From assembly GCA_025210745.1 (NCBI GenBank), contig JAOARC010000038.1, forward strand, positions 1-64,000: a stretch of 64,000 nt of DNA. The letters are read 5' to 3'. The notes below the pieces were generated by a model, which was not told the origin of the DNA, searched no databases, and worked only from the letters and a program-made list of their open reading frames with translations. The translations under genes were made by a program, and so were the position numbers. The DNA comes from Bacteriovoracaceae bacterium (GTDB lineage: Bacteria > Bdellovibrionota > Bacteriovoracia > Bacteriovoracales > Bacteriovoracaceae). Position 1 is the stretch's first letter. Each line of letters starts with the position of its first letter. Positions 33,190-42,998 of this stretch are shown piece by piece.

Positions 33190-35016
33190 TTAAGCTTCCT
33201 CTAATTTTTTGCTGATCATTCCAGTAAGCTCTCTAATTTGAAATGGCTTTCCTTGAACTTTTGTATATGATTCAAAGTTATAATTATATTTAGTTGCAAG
33301 TAAGTTTCTAAGTTGACCTTTATTTAACTCACATACAACGATTCTTTTAAACTTAGAAAAAATCTCATCTAAATTCTTTGGCATTGGATTTAAATATTTA
33401 ATATGCATTAAAGATACATTATCAAATTCTTTAACCGCTTGGTGAGTAGCTCCATAAGTTCCTCCCCAAGATACAATTAAAATATCACCACTATCACTTC
33501 CTTCAACTTCTTGATTAGGAATATAGTTTGCTATTTTTTCTATTTTATCTTGTCTAATATCAACCATTTTTTGGTGATTAGCTGGATCATAAGATACATT
33601 TCCAGTATTTTCTTCTTTTTCTAATCCACCAAGTCTGTGCATCGTATTTTCCATTCCTGGAATGGCCCAAGAACGAACTAATTTTTCTTCACCCCTCTTA
33701 TAAGCAAGATAAGTTTCTTCTTTATAATCATCTGGATTAACAAAATTAGTTTTAATATTTTTATACTCAGAATCTACGTTTGGTATTTTCCAAGGCTCTG
33801 ATCCATTTGCAATATATCCATCACTTAATACAATTACTGGTGTCATATGCTCTAGAGCTAATCTTGAAGCCTCATAGGCCATATGAAAACAATCTGTAGG
33901 ACGACTTGGAGCAACCACTACAACTGGAGACTCTCCATTTCTTCCATTGATGGCCATGTTAAGATCAGATTGTTCTGTCTTAGTAGGAAGACCTGTACTT
34001 GGACCGCCCCTTTGAACATCTACGATAACTAGTGGAAGCTCATACATCATAGCAAGACCTATGGCCTCACCCTTAAGAGCGATACCAGGGCCAGATGAAG
34101 TTGTAAGACCTAAAGCTCCACCAAAACTTGCTCCAATAGCACTACATACAGCAGCGATCTCATCTTCAGCTTGAAAAGTTTTAACGCCAAAGTTTTTATG
34201 TTTTGAAAGCTCATGTAAAATATCTGAAGCTGGTGTAATTGGATAAGATCCTAAGAATAAATTTATACCAGCTTTTTGAGCCGCCATAACAAAACCTAAA
34301 GATAAAGCTGTATTTCCGTTGATTTGTCTATAAAGACCTTTATCAATAGCCGCCTTATCAACAGTGTATCTATCACCAATAGCTTCTATGGTATCAGCAT
34401 AGTTATATCCAGCTTCTAAAGCTTTAGTATTAGCTTCGATGATATTATCTTTTCCTAAAAATTTTTGTTTAATCCAATCTTTCGTTGGTTCAAGATCTCT
34501 AGAGTACATATAGTACGTCATACCTAGAGCGTAAAAATTTTTACACCTTGTTTTAAGTTTTGTATCTAAATCAATTTCTTCTAAAGCTTCTTTTGTTTGA
34601 TTCGTTATTGAAGCATCAATAACATTATAATCTTCAAGTAAGTGAGTTTCTCTAGGGTCAACTTCATACCCAGCTTTTTTAAAGTTTAAACTTGTAAAAG
34701 CATCTTTATTTAAAATTATTGTAGATCCTTTTTTTAGATCACTTAAATTTGCTTTTAATGCTGCTGGATTCATAGCAACTAAAACATCAGGAGTATCTCC
34801 TGGTGTTGTAATTTCGTTTGAACCAAAGTTAACCTGAAAACCAGAAACACCAGCAACAGTTCCTTGAGGTGCTCTAATTTCAGCAGGAAAATCTGGAAAA
34901 GTTGAAATATCATTTCCCATAAATGCACTTGTATCTGAAAACTGTGTTCCAGTTAACTGCATCCCATCTCCAGAATCTCCAGAGAACCTTATAACTACAT
35001 TATCTACGCTTTGCAT
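33190..35016 (-). CDS. korA: 2-oxoacid:ferredoxin oxidoreductase, fused gamma-alpha subunit (KorA type)
   Basis: 608 residues. Gamma domain at about 1-190 opens VVIRFSGDSGDGMQLTG. The alpha domain follows, with GNTALSLGFVMAAQKAG, YPITPASDILHELS, FQAEDEIAA and TTSSGPGIALKGEAIGLA, and the C-terminal domain binds CoA/2-oxoacid. The gamma-alpha fusion of about 600 residues is the bacterial KorA form. First gene of the korAB operon with a good AGGA box before ATG. The 260-bp spacer to the divergent lipoprotein gene must hold its promoter. Confidence 0.9.
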   Translation of the reverse strand: MQSVDNVVIRFSGDSGDGMQLTGTQFSDTSAFMGNDISTFPDFPAEIRAPQGTVAGVSGFQVNFGSNEITTPGDTPDVLVAMNPAALKANLSDLKKGSTIILNKDAFTSLNFKKAGYEVDPRETHLLEDYNVIDASITNQTKEALEEIDLDTKLKTRCKNFYALGMTYYMYSRDLEPTKDWIKQKFLGKDNIIEANTKALEAGYNYADTIEAIGDRYTVDKAAIDKGLYRQINGNTALSLGFVMAAQKAGINLFLGSYPITPASDILHELSKHKNFGVKTFQAEDEIAAVCSAIGASFGGALGLTTSSGPGIALKGEAIGLAMMYELPLVIVDVQRGGPSTGLPTKTEQSDLNMAINGRNGESPVVVVAPSRPTDCFHMAYEASRLALEHMTPVIVLSDGYIANGSEPWKIPNVDSEYKNIKTNFVNPDDYKEETYLAYKRGEEKLVRSWAIPGMENTMHRLGGLEKEENTGNVSYDPANHQKMVDIRQDKIEKIANYIPNQEVEGSDSGDILIVSWGGTYGATHQAVKEFDNVSLMHIKYLNPMPKNLDEIFSKFKRIVVCELNKGQLRNLLATKYNYNFESYTKVQGKPFQIRELTGMISKKLEEA

Positions 35017-35277
35017 AAAAAAATCCTAAAATACAATAAAAATTTAATGATTCTTTATAGTTAGAACTGATCAAATTGAAAAGGTATACAAGTGTAAAAA
35101 TGTATAAAATTTACAGTTTTCACCATAAATATTTAAAGTCAATAACAACGCGTAAAGTCACCTCAAAAGACTTCATTTATTTATAAAAATTTTACAGGGT
35201 CACTATAACACTCAAAAAAATTTTACTATATAAGATTTCACTAAATGACGATTTGACTAGACTCTCGGAGATTCAAC

Positions 35278-35919
35278 ATGAGCAAACTTAACAATACAGT
35301 CCTGACTATTTTTAGCCTCTTAATATTTTCATCATGTCAGTTAACTAATATTCCTATAAGTTTTTTTGTAGAGGGACAAGTTCAAGATTTAGAAGGAAAA
35401 GATATATCTCTTATTGGAAAAGTATGCTTAGAAGCTATCATTAAGATTGACAATGATAAGTATATGCGTTTTTTATGTTCAACTAACGAGATGGAAATTG
35501 AAAGTGGAAGGATCAGTCAAAGCATTATTAAAGAGATAAGTTTTAATGGTAAACATGCTGAGATAATTTCTCTAAAAACATATCTAAACCACAATGATGA
35601 AAAATTATATGGAAAAATACACAACTTGCCTAAAGTAATAGCGCTGCTAAATAACAACCCACTAGTTAATCACTCAATATCAGTTAATTACAAAGTTAAT
35701 TCCAGCCAAATATTAAACCTTGAAGTATCTAAAGTCATTTCATTAGCGCTATCTGCAAGTACTCACAAGATGCAAAACCAAATCTTAAATGATTTTTCTT
35801 ATAAAAACCAAGGAAATCTTAGTCTAGCAGAGTGTAAAGCCCTAGCCCAAGCTGCATCAACTCACAGATTAGCGAATTCTATTTTAAATAGATGCAGTAA
35901 ATTTCAAAGCAATCTATAA
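35278..35919 (+). CDS. Predicted lipoprotein with a C-terminal duplicated motif
   Basis: 213 residues. Signal peptide ending FSLLIFSSCQL with a lipobox Cys at about 20. The middle region is mixed and unrecognised. Near the C-terminus a motif is repeated: ALSASTHKMQNQILN and ALAQAASTHRLANSILN. The spacing suggests a helical-repeat pair. GGAG box 8 nt before ATG. Transcribed alone, divergent from korAB. Function unknown. Confidence 0.7.
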   Translation: MSKLNNTVLTIFSLLIFSSCQLTNIPISFFVEGQVQDLEGKDISLIGKVCLEAIIKIDNDKYMRFLCSTNEMEIESGRISQSIIKEISFNGKHAEIISLKTYLNHNDEKLYGKIHNLPKVIALLNNNPLVNHSISVNYKVNSSQILNLEVSKVISLALSASTHKMQNQILNDFSYKNQGNLSLAECKALAQAASTHRLANSILNRCSKFQSNL

Positions 35920-35986
35920 AGCCAATATTATTTTAAACTAGAAATTTTAGTAGAATCATCTATTAAGTATTTTCTTAATATATAAC

Positions 35987-36280
35987 TTAAAAACTATGAT
36001 TAGATCTATAATCAAGCTTTTTAAGCTGTCGCTTAATTATATGCTCACTAAGAGATGATGCAACAAGTCCAACTTCCCCCTTAGAAAAAGCTTCATCAGT
36101 ATATTTTTGGGCCACATCAATACGATAAAGTGCCTGTAAAAGCTTATCAATATCAACTCTAATAAGATAAATAATCCTATCCGTTAATACCTTGTGTAAG
36201 TGCTCATATGAAAGCTCTAAATGATTAGAGCTTTTAGCTAACCCAAAATATCTCTCTAAAAACTGCGCTAACTCATTCAT
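35987..36280 (-). CDS. Small helical protein coupled to an MscS-type channel
   Basis: 97 residues, predicted almost all helix (LAQFLERYFGLAK, IIYLIRVDIDKLLQALYRID), no signal peptide. Its start overlaps the last 8 nt of the MscS-type channel gene, so translation is coupled. Not recognised as a family. A cytosolic partner or regulator of the channel is possible. Confidence 0.65.
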   Translation of the reverse strand: MNELAQFLERYFGLAKSSNHLELSYEHLHKVLTDRIIYLIRVDIDKLLQALYRIDVAQKYTDEAFSKGEVGLVASSLSEHIIKRQLKKLDYRSNHSF

Positions 36281-37967
36281 CTTTGTCCATATGAACTCTT
36301 AATTGTGAAAATGGTATAACTAAGTTTTGTTCGTTACAAATTTCAACAAATACAGACTGAACTCTTCTTTCTAAGAATTGCTTTTGGCTTGCTAACTTAC
36401 CATCTACTCTTAAGAAAAATCTATAATCAAGAGAATTTGCTCCTGCAGCACTAAACTCTAAAGTTAATTCTTTAAAGTCATCTTTCATACCTGGCAGTAT
36501 CGTTTCAAGCTTTAAGCTAAACTCTTTTTTAAACATAGGTAAAATTTCTTTTAAAGTTTTATCTTGGTGATCGTAATCAATACCAAATATTATTTCTATT
36601 CCAAAACCATTAGATAAATTAACTGGCCCTTGAGCCAAGTAATCCGACGTAGAATAATATTTTACTTGTCCACCAATTAATTTAACCATCACCTGTTCTG
36701 CTGATTGAATCGTTATTTTTCCATAAGTTCCATCAGAAAGTATCGCCCAATCATTAATTTTTGTAGGAAACCAAGGCTCATTTTTGATAATAGGTCTTGA
36801 AGTATGATGTAGTAACTCTCTTGTGTTAACTCTTAGATGTCCACCAACTAAAGAAGGATTATCTAGTTTACAATAATAACCAAGAGACTTTATTTTCCAT
36901 GGAATTCCATTAAAGATAATTCTTTCCCCTTCTCTAATAGCACCTAAATTTAAAACGATTTTACTTTGTTCAATAAACTGTGGAAGGTACTGCCTTAAAC
37001 TCCAAACTAAAGAACCAATTAAAAATAGTATTAATGTTACTAAAACCCAATCATCAAGGGCATAAAGAGTTAATATTCCCATACTAAGAGCAAGCATTAA
37101 AGCAAAAACAGAATAGATTACTCTAAAAGGTCTTATCATCCATGTATAGTTATCTGAAAAGTCACTGCTTCTAGAAGCTCTAATAAGTAATGTCGTAACA
37201 AGCTTATTTTTTCCTAATCTTAAAAACCAAAAAAAGATGGCAAAGACAATAATTGATATTAAAAGATTTTTTCCTTTCGTTGTTAAGAAGCCGAAAATTC
37301 CCTTAGAAAAATTTGTTACAATACTTCCCTTGTCTTTTTCTAATTGAATTAAATTAAAATGAACATCTTCTGATTTAATCTTAATTTTCTCAAGTTCTTC
37401 TTTTGCAATAGCAATTGATTTTTTATATGTATTTGTTAACTTGGATTCAGAATTTGATTTTAAAGCTCGCTTTAATCTTTCAACTGCCAGGCTTGCATTT
37501 TGAACTTTTTTTAATAAAAAAGCTTCTTCATCTTTTAATGCTTGTATTTTTCTTGGCCTTTCACTTATGGACCTTATCCCATCAAAAAAAGGCTGAAAGA
37601 TCGCCTTAATATCATCAGCAAAAGATGTTTCTTTTTTAACACCTTTTTCACTGTCAAGCCCAAGGCTTATATTCGTTGTAGTTTCAATAAAATCCATTCT
37701 AACTGCAACTTCTTTTTTCTCTAGCTTAGCTAAATTCACTTCTAATTTAAATTTTTCTACAGTGTCATTCGAAGTTCTAATCTTTTCTTTAGTATCTAAA
37801 ACTTCATTATGAATTTGAACAAGCTCTTTTCTAATACGAAGTAATCTTTCTTGTTTAATCTTTTCAAAATCAATTGCACTTTGTGTTTTACTAACTGAAG
37901 TCTGATCTAAATTTGTTTGGGCCAATAAAGACAAAGATATCGCCCATAAGATAAATAATAGTTTCAT
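36273..37967 (-). CDS. MscS-family mechanosensitive channel with periplasmic coiled coil
   Basis: 564 residues. Signal peptide (MKLLFILWAISLSLLA), then about 190 residues of charged coiled coil (IKQERLLRIRKELVQI and following), hydrophobic helices at about 228-250 and 275-330, and an MscS-like beta domain at about 345-405 (LGAIREGERIIFNGIPWKIKS). The C-terminal cytosolic domain follows to the end. Larger than MscS itself, like the MscK/YbdG branch. Releases solutes on hypo-osmotic shock. The beta-domain motif is divergent from the textbook form. Confidence 0.8.
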   Translation of the reverse strand: MKLLFILWAISLSLLAQTNLDQTSVSKTQSAIDFEKIKQERLLRIRKELVQIHNEVLDTKEKIRTSNDTVEKFKLEVNLAKLEKKEVAVRMDFIETTTNISLGLDSEKGVKKETSFADDIKAIFQPFFDGIRSISERPRKIQALKDEEAFLLKKVQNASLAVERLKRALKSNSESKLTNTYKKSIAIAKEELEKIKIKSEDVHFNLIQLEKDKGSIVTNFSKGIFGFLTTKGKNLLISIIVFAIFFWFLRLGKNKLVTTLLIRASRSSDFSDNYTWMIRPFRVIYSVFALMLALSMGILTLYALDDWVLVTLILFLIGSLVWSLRQYLPQFIEQSKIVLNLGAIREGERIIFNGIPWKIKSLGYYCKLDNPSLVGGHLRVNTRELLHHTSRPIIKNEPWFPTKINDWAILSDGTYGKITIQSAEQVMVKLIGGQVKYYSTSDYLAQGPVNLSNGFGIEIIFGIDYDHQDKTLKEILPMFKKEFSLKLETILPGMKDDFKELTLEFSAAGANSLDYRFFLRVDGKLASQKQFLERRVQSVFVEICNEQNLVIPFSQLRVHMDKDE

Positions 37968-38049
37968 AGCTCTATTTTACGATAAAACCTTATTAAATCA
38001 TATACTTAGGTGTTTTTTTCCACTCTAAATATGTTATTATATTTTAGAT

Positions 38050-39966
38050 ATGAGTAATTTAATCAGTTTGCAAAATATTAATATGTCTTTTGGAGATAAA
38101 ATAATCTTCAAAAATGCTACTATAAGCCTAGATAGGTATGAAAAGGTTGGTCTAATTGGATTAAACGGAAAAGGAAAATCAACTCTACTTAAAATCATCA
38201 ACGAAGATATTATTCCTGACTCCAGCTCTCCAGCTTTTTTATACGATATGAAAAAAGGTCTTAGTAAAATATACATTCCTCAAAGCCTTCCTCTTAGCGA
38301 TGACTTTCCTCAGGCAAGAAGATATTTTTTAGAATTCTATCCGCAGCTCAAAACCCTCTTTTTTGAACTCAATGATATAGAAAAACAAATTCAAACAAAT
38401 CAAAATGATGATCTTATCAGCAAACAAGGCTCCATTTTAACTCAAATTGAAAACCTTGGAGGTTGGCAGGTAGAAAGTAAGTATTTTTCTTATCTTAAAA
38501 AGTTTGATGTTCCACTAGATAAGCCAATGAAAAAACTAAGTGGAGGACAACTTAGAAAGATTGCAATCAGTATTGGACTAAGTGCGCAGCATGATCTCAT
38601 TCTATGGGATGAACCGACCAACCATTTAGATATAGAAACAATTGAGCTTTTTGAAGATGAAATAAAAAATAAAGCAAATACATTTATCATGATTAGTCAT
38701 GATAGGTATATTCTTAGCAGTATTTGTGACCGTATCATTCATATAGACTCAGGATCTATAGATAAATTCAACGGAAACTATCTAGACTATATTGATCATA
38801 TGCAAGAAGTCGAAAAAATTCGATCTGAAAAGCTTACGAAACTTAAAAACTCTCATAGAAGAGAGCTTGCATGGATGAGACAAGGAATCAAGGCAAGAGG
38901 AACTAGGTCCAAAAAAAGAGTAGAGGGATTTCACAATATTGAAAAAAATATTAAGTCCTTACATGATAAAAGAAAAAAAGAATTAGAACTCAACTTATCT
39001 TCCACTAAGAGAAAAACTAAAGTTCTTATGGAGCTAAAAGAGGCCTCATTTTCTTTTAAAGACACCCCCATATTTAACAATAGTAATCTTACCCTTTTTC
39101 GAGAAGACCGGATTGCTCTGATAGGAAAAAATGGTGCTGGAAAATCAACTCTTTTAAATATAATAATGAATGAATTAAATTTAACTTCTGGACAGTTAAA
39201 AAAAGCTGACAATTTAAAAATAAGTTATTTTTCTCAAAATAGAAAAGCTCTAGATAATAATAAGACTCCTTTTGAGATCATTGGAGATGGGTCTGATCTT
39301 ATCCATATGCCATCAGGTGGAACACTTCATATAAACTCCTACCTAGAAAAATTTCTATTTTCCAGTAGTGAAATAAGAAGACCTATTTCAACTTTAAGTG
39401 GAGGAGAAAAAAATAGATTACAACTTGCTTTATTCATGAAAAATGCTGCTGATATTTGGATTTTTGATGAACCCACAAATGACCTTGATATTGAAACGAT
39501 AGAAACCTTAGAGCAAGCACTTATTGATTATAAACAAGCCGTAATTATCGTTTCTCATGACAGGGCCTTTTTAGATAAAGTAACGACAAAGTCCTGGATA
39601 CTACAAAACAATAAAGTCGAAGAGTATTTAGGTAATTATTCTGATAATGCAGATCTTATTCAAGCAACTTTGATTAAAGAACTGCCATCTAAAAAACTAT
39701 CAACAGCAACTCAAACTCCTCAACAAAAAGTAAAACTAACTAACAAAGAAAAACAAAGACTTAAAACGATCGATAGTGAAATTGAACAAGCAGAAAGTCT
39801 TCTTAATGAACTTGAAACAAAAGCACAAAATTTTGATTTTACAAATATGAATGAGGACAAAACGAATGAATACAAAAAACTTGAAAACAAAATAAAAATG
39901 GCAAAAGAAAACCTCGATGAACTCTACCAAATATGGGAAGAACTAGGTGAAAAGGCGCAACTATGA
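38050..39966 (+). CDS. uup: ABC-F family ATPase (Uup-like)
   Basis: 638 residues. Two ABC cassettes without membrane segments: GLNGKGKST / LSGGQLRKIAI / LWDEPTNHLD and GKNGAGKST / LSGGEKNRLQL / IFDEPTNDLD. An ABC-F linker lies between them (about 245-325) and a C-terminal coiled coil at about 555-635 (NKEKQRLKTIDSEIEQAES), which is the Uup hallmark. ABC-F proteins act on the ribosome or, for Uup, on branched DNA and ribosome-related steps. Overlaps the next gene by 4 nt. Confidence 0.85.
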   Translation: MSNLISLQNINMSFGDKIIFKNATISLDRYEKVGLIGLNGKGKSTLLKIINEDIIPDSSSPAFLYDMKKGLSKIYIPQSLPLSDDFPQARRYFLEFYPQLKTLFFELNDIEKQIQTNQNDDLISKQGSILTQIENLGGWQVESKYFSYLKKFDVPLDKPMKKLSGGQLRKIAISIGLSAQHDLILWDEPTNHLDIETIELFEDEIKNKANTFIMISHDRYILSSICDRIIHIDSGSIDKFNGNYLDYIDHMQEVEKIRSEKLTKLKNSHRRELAWMRQGIKARGTRSKKRVEGFHNIEKNIKSLHDKRKKELELNLSSTKRKTKVLMELKEASFSFKDTPIFNNSNLTLFREDRIALIGKNGAGKSTLLNIIMNELNLTSGQLKKADNLKISYFSQNRKALDNNKTPFEIIGDGSDLIHMPSGGTLHINSYLEKFLFSSSEIRRPISTLSGGEKNRLQLALFMKNAADIWIFDEPTNDLDIETIETLEQALIDYKQAVIIVSHDRAFLDKVTTKSWILQNNKVEEYLGNYSDNADLIQATLIKELPSKKLSTATQTPQQKVKLTNKEKQRLKTIDSEIEQAESLLNELETKAQNFDFTNMNEDKTNEYKKLENKIKMAKENLDELYQIWEELGEKAQL

Positions 39967-40736
39967 TAACGAGAAAAAAACTCACAAACTATCTCAATGG
40001 ACTCTTAAATATTTATGATTATACCGACTATGGTCCCAATGGACTTCAAATTGAAGGAAGAACACAGATAAAAAAAATCGCTTTTGCCGTTTCAGCTACA
40101 GCATATAGTGTACAAAAAGCAATCGAGCTTCAAGCAGACGCTCTGATTGTACATCATGGATTATTTTGGAAGTTTCATGGTCCAAAAACTCTAACAGGAG
40201 CCTTTTACAAAAGAGCCGCACCCCTAGTAAAGAATGATATTTCTCTTTTTGGTTATCACCTTCCTTTAGATGGACACATGGAAGTTGGAAATGCCGCTGC
40301 AATCGCAAACCTCTTAGAATTGACTGATTTAAAACCTTTTGGTGACTACAAAGGAATGCCTACTGGAGTCAGCGGTAAGTTTAAAGAAAAAATAAACTCT
40401 AAAGATCTTGCAAGTAAATTAGAAAAAATTCTAGATCATAAAGTAATACATTCATCTCCTAATGATAATGATGAAATTAGTTCTATGGGAATTATAACTG
40501 GAGGAGCAAATAGTGATTGGATTATGGCCAAAAGAAAAGGTCTTGATAGTTACTTAACTGGAGAAATAAGTGAGCATGACTGGCATGAAGCAAAAGAGAG
40601 TAATATTCATTTTTATGCTGGTGGACATAATGCTACGGAACAATTTGGAGTACAAAGATTACTAGAAAGAATGAGTATAGATTTAAAAGATAAAGAACTA
40701 GAGTTTTTTTATATTCCAAGTTCAAATCCGGCTTAA
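39963..40736 (+). CDS. Nif3-family dinuclear metal protein (GTP cyclohydrolase I type 2-like)
   Basis: 257 residues. Metal-binding motifs ALIVHHGLFWK (about 61-71), YHLPLDGHMEVGN (about 98-110) and AGGHNATEQFGV near the C-terminus. The family forms hexamers with a two-metal centre; its cellular reaction is debated despite the GTP cyclohydrolase label. The start overlaps the ABC-F stop by 4 nt (translational coupling). A shared hairpin terminator follows. Confidence 0.9.
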   Translation: MITRKKLTNYLNGLLNIYDYTDYGPNGLQIEGRTQIKKIAFAVSATAYSVQKAIELQADALIVHHGLFWKFHGPKTLTGAFYKRAAPLVKNDISLFGYHLPLDGHMEVGNAAAIANLLELTDLKPFGDYKGMPTGVSGKFKEKINSKDLASKLEKILDHKVIHSSPNDNDEISSMGIITGGANSDWIMAKRKGLDSYLTGEISEHDWHEAKESNIHFYAGGHNATEQFGVQRLLERMSIDLKDKELEFFYIPSSNPA

Positions 40737-40742
40737 AATAAA

Positions 40743-40770
40743 AAAGGCGCTTTAAAAGCGCCTCATTTTT
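40743..40770. terminator. Bidirectional terminator between nif3-like gene and csp
   Basis: AAAAAGGCGC-TTTAAAA-GCGCCTCATTTTTT: 6-bp GC stem with A/T runs on both sides, so it can serve both convergent genes. Confidence 0.8.
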
Positions 40771-40773
40771 TAA

Positions 40774-40968
40774 TTAGATTTTTTTTACGTTTACAGCGCA
40801 TGGCCCTTTTTGACCTTCACCTACTTCGTATTCTACTTGATCATCCTCAGATAGTGATGCACCATCTACTCCAGAGATATGAACAAACATGTCTTTAGAA
40901 CCATCATCCGGTGTGATAAATCCAAAACCTTTTTCATCATTAAAAAACTTTACTTTTCCTGTTGCCAC
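40774..40968 (-). CDS. Cold-shock protein, CspA family
   Basis: 64 residues, single cold-shock domain: [19 protein letters not shown] (RNP1), DMFVHISGV (RNP2), PCAVNVKKI end. Single-stranded RNA/DNA chaperone. The start codon is GTG, with AGGAG 7 nt before it. The 165-bp upstream spacer is long enough for the structured leader common to csp genes, but no specific element was recognised. Confidence 0.95.
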   Translation of the reverse strand: MATGKVKFFNDEKGFGFITPDDGSKDMFVHISGVDGASLSEDDQVEYEVGEGQKGPCAVNVKKI

Positions 40969-41132
40969 AGTTTAACTCCTAAAATTAAGCTATAAAAATT
41001 CTTTATAACTTGGGTATTAATATTATAAATTTAGCTATAAAAAAAAGAAAACTGGATAACAACTAACTTCAATAAATTTTATAGAAAAATTCATTCAATT
41101 CATTTTAAAACAAAAATGTGTTAATTACAAAC

Positions 41133-42944
41133 TTATTTAACACAAAATTTTTCAACTGTATTTACAGGTCTATCCTCATTATTTTTGTAGCTATGTCCTC
41201 CCAAAATTGTAAGACATGATGCATTAAAGCCAGTAACTTGAGAAAAACCTTTATATTCGTTTAAATATCTTGCCGTATTTTCCCATTTCTTCTTTTTAAA
41301 ATCATATTTAAAAATATGTGGAACATACTCATAAGACCACTTACCCGTTTTAAACATCCCCCCGAACATATAAGCCTCATCACCTATATTCCCACAAGCC
41401 GGTGCAAATGTTCCAAATGGCAATTTTGCAAGTTCATTAAAAGATGCACTCTTTGTATCAAAAACACTAAAATTATCTAATAGGGAAAAGTGACTTGCCC
41501 CTTCAGATATTCCTCCAACTAAGTAAATCTTCCCATCTTTAACAAATGAATTAAAAGCTCTTCTTTTTAATGGGAGTTTTACTTTAAGAGTTTTCCATGT
41601 ATTTTCCTTAATATTATAAACATCTATTTCATCATGGAAAGTTCCATCAAGATCTCCATGCGACTTTGGAGTTGCATCCCAACCACCAATTAAATAAACA
41701 AGATTTCCTACTTTTGCTACAACATTAGATGATCTATTCCTTGGCATATGAGATATAATTTTCCATTTATTATTTTTAATATCATATCTTTCTACAACTG
41801 AAATCGATTTCCATTTTGGATAATTATTTTCTTCATACGCAAATCCACCAAATGCATACAAGTAATTTCCATCGGCAGTAATTTGAAATCCATGACTAGG
41901 CTTTAGTCGTGGAGCTAAGTTAGACCATTTCTTTGTCTTTAAATCATAAACTGTCATTCTCGCTGTAAAAGACTCTGGCGGATATGTATGCTCAGCTCCT
42001 TGGTGTCCACCAACAACATAAATTTTATCTCCATGCTTAATTGTACCAAAAGATGACCTAGACTCTCCAGTCATATCTTTTAGATTGCTAAGCTTATATT
42101 TTTTTACTCCTGATATCTTAGGAGCATAAAAGCTAACACCTGCTTTTGTTAAAAGAACTTTCTCATCTTCCATTTTATTTTTCCAAGATAAAAAGCTTTG
42201 CTTAAATATTGAAAAAACACCATTTTCTAATCTGTCAGATGTATAAATTAAGTTATTATGCCTATCAAATGTTGGTGAAAAATCCATAGATATATTTGAA
42301 GTCGCTTTAAACTTTTCTTTTGTAAATCTATCGTAAACATAGATATCCCAGTTACCATCTATCTTATTTGTAAAAGCAATATATCTTTCATCTTTAGAAA
42401 GAGCCGGGGCCATACCTTTTGATATAACTTCTTTTTTATTTTGTAACATATCAAATAAAACAATTTCTCTATCTTTAGAGCTTAGATTTCTTTGATATAC
42501 AAGCATTTCACCACTTTGAAATGGAGCTGGAAAGTAAGCATCATACTTTTCATCAATATACTTTCTATCTTTATTTTTTAAATTAAGCATTTGAATTTTC
42601 TGTCCACTTTGTGTCTTAATAGAATAAAAAATGGTATTGCTTCTATTTGAAAATCTTGGATGTAAAACAAAACCTTTATCCGTTAAAGCTTTATCTTTTT
42701 TAGAAAGTTTATTTCTTAATACAATTTGAAGATTTTCTCTAGATGTTCCTTTAACAAAAAGATATTTGTTAGAATCATTAGAGATGTCAGGATATAAATG
42801 CCATGAATTCTCTTTTGTAATAAGAGAATAACTTTTTCCATTTAATTTACCTATATGCTTATGGCCTTGAGTTTCAACCATAAAAATAAGTTCATCGGCA
42901 AAGACATAATTAAAAGCCAAAAATAAAACTAAAAAATATTTCAT
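41133..42944 (-). CDS. Exported double-propeller protein (TolB/WD40-like plus Kelch)
   Basis: 603 residues. Signal peptide MKYFLVLFLAFNYVFA. An N-terminal TolB-like propeller at about 20-260 has repeated LxxDxxxxKxV strands, such as IVLFDMLQNKKEVISKG and IAFTNKIDGNWDIYVYD. A Kelch propeller at about 295-600 has double-Gly strands (YVVGGHQGA, YAFGGFAYE, YLIGGWDA, YLVGGISEG, YMFGGMF). Probably periplasmic or surface and involved in protein or glycan binding. Transcribed alone. The fusion of two propeller types is uncommon. Confidence 0.8.
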   Translation of the reverse strand: MKYFLVLFLAFNYVFADELIFMVETQGHKHIGKLNGKSYSLITKENSWHLYPDISNDSNKYLFVKGTSRENLQIVLRNKLSKKDKALTDKGFVLHPRFSNRSNTIFYSIKTQSGQKIQMLNLKNKDRKYIDEKYDAYFPAPFQSGEMLVYQRNLSSKDREIVLFDMLQNKKEVISKGMAPALSKDERYIAFTNKIDGNWDIYVYDRFTKEKFKATSNISMDFSPTFDRHNNLIYTSDRLENGVFSIFKQSFLSWKNKMEDEKVLLTKAGVSFYAPKISGVKKYKLSNLKDMTGESRSSFGTIKHGDKIYVVGGHQGAEHTYPPESFTARMTVYDLKTKKWSNLAPRLKPSHGFQITADGNYLYAFGGFAYEENNYPKWKSISVVERYDIKNNKWKIISHMPRNRSSNVVAKVGNLVYLIGGWDATPKSHGDLDGTFHDEIDVYNIKENTWKTLKVKLPLKRRAFNSFVKDGKIYLVGGISEGASHFSLLDNFSVFDTKSASFNELAKLPFGTFAPACGNIGDEAYMFGGMFKTGKWSYEYVPHIFKYDFKKKKWENTARYLNEYKGFSQVTGFNASCLTILGGHSYKNNEDRPVNTVEKFCVK

Positions 42945-42998
42945 TATAAATTCCTTTTTAAAACGTATATCTAATCATCGAAGGAATCGTTTGATATG

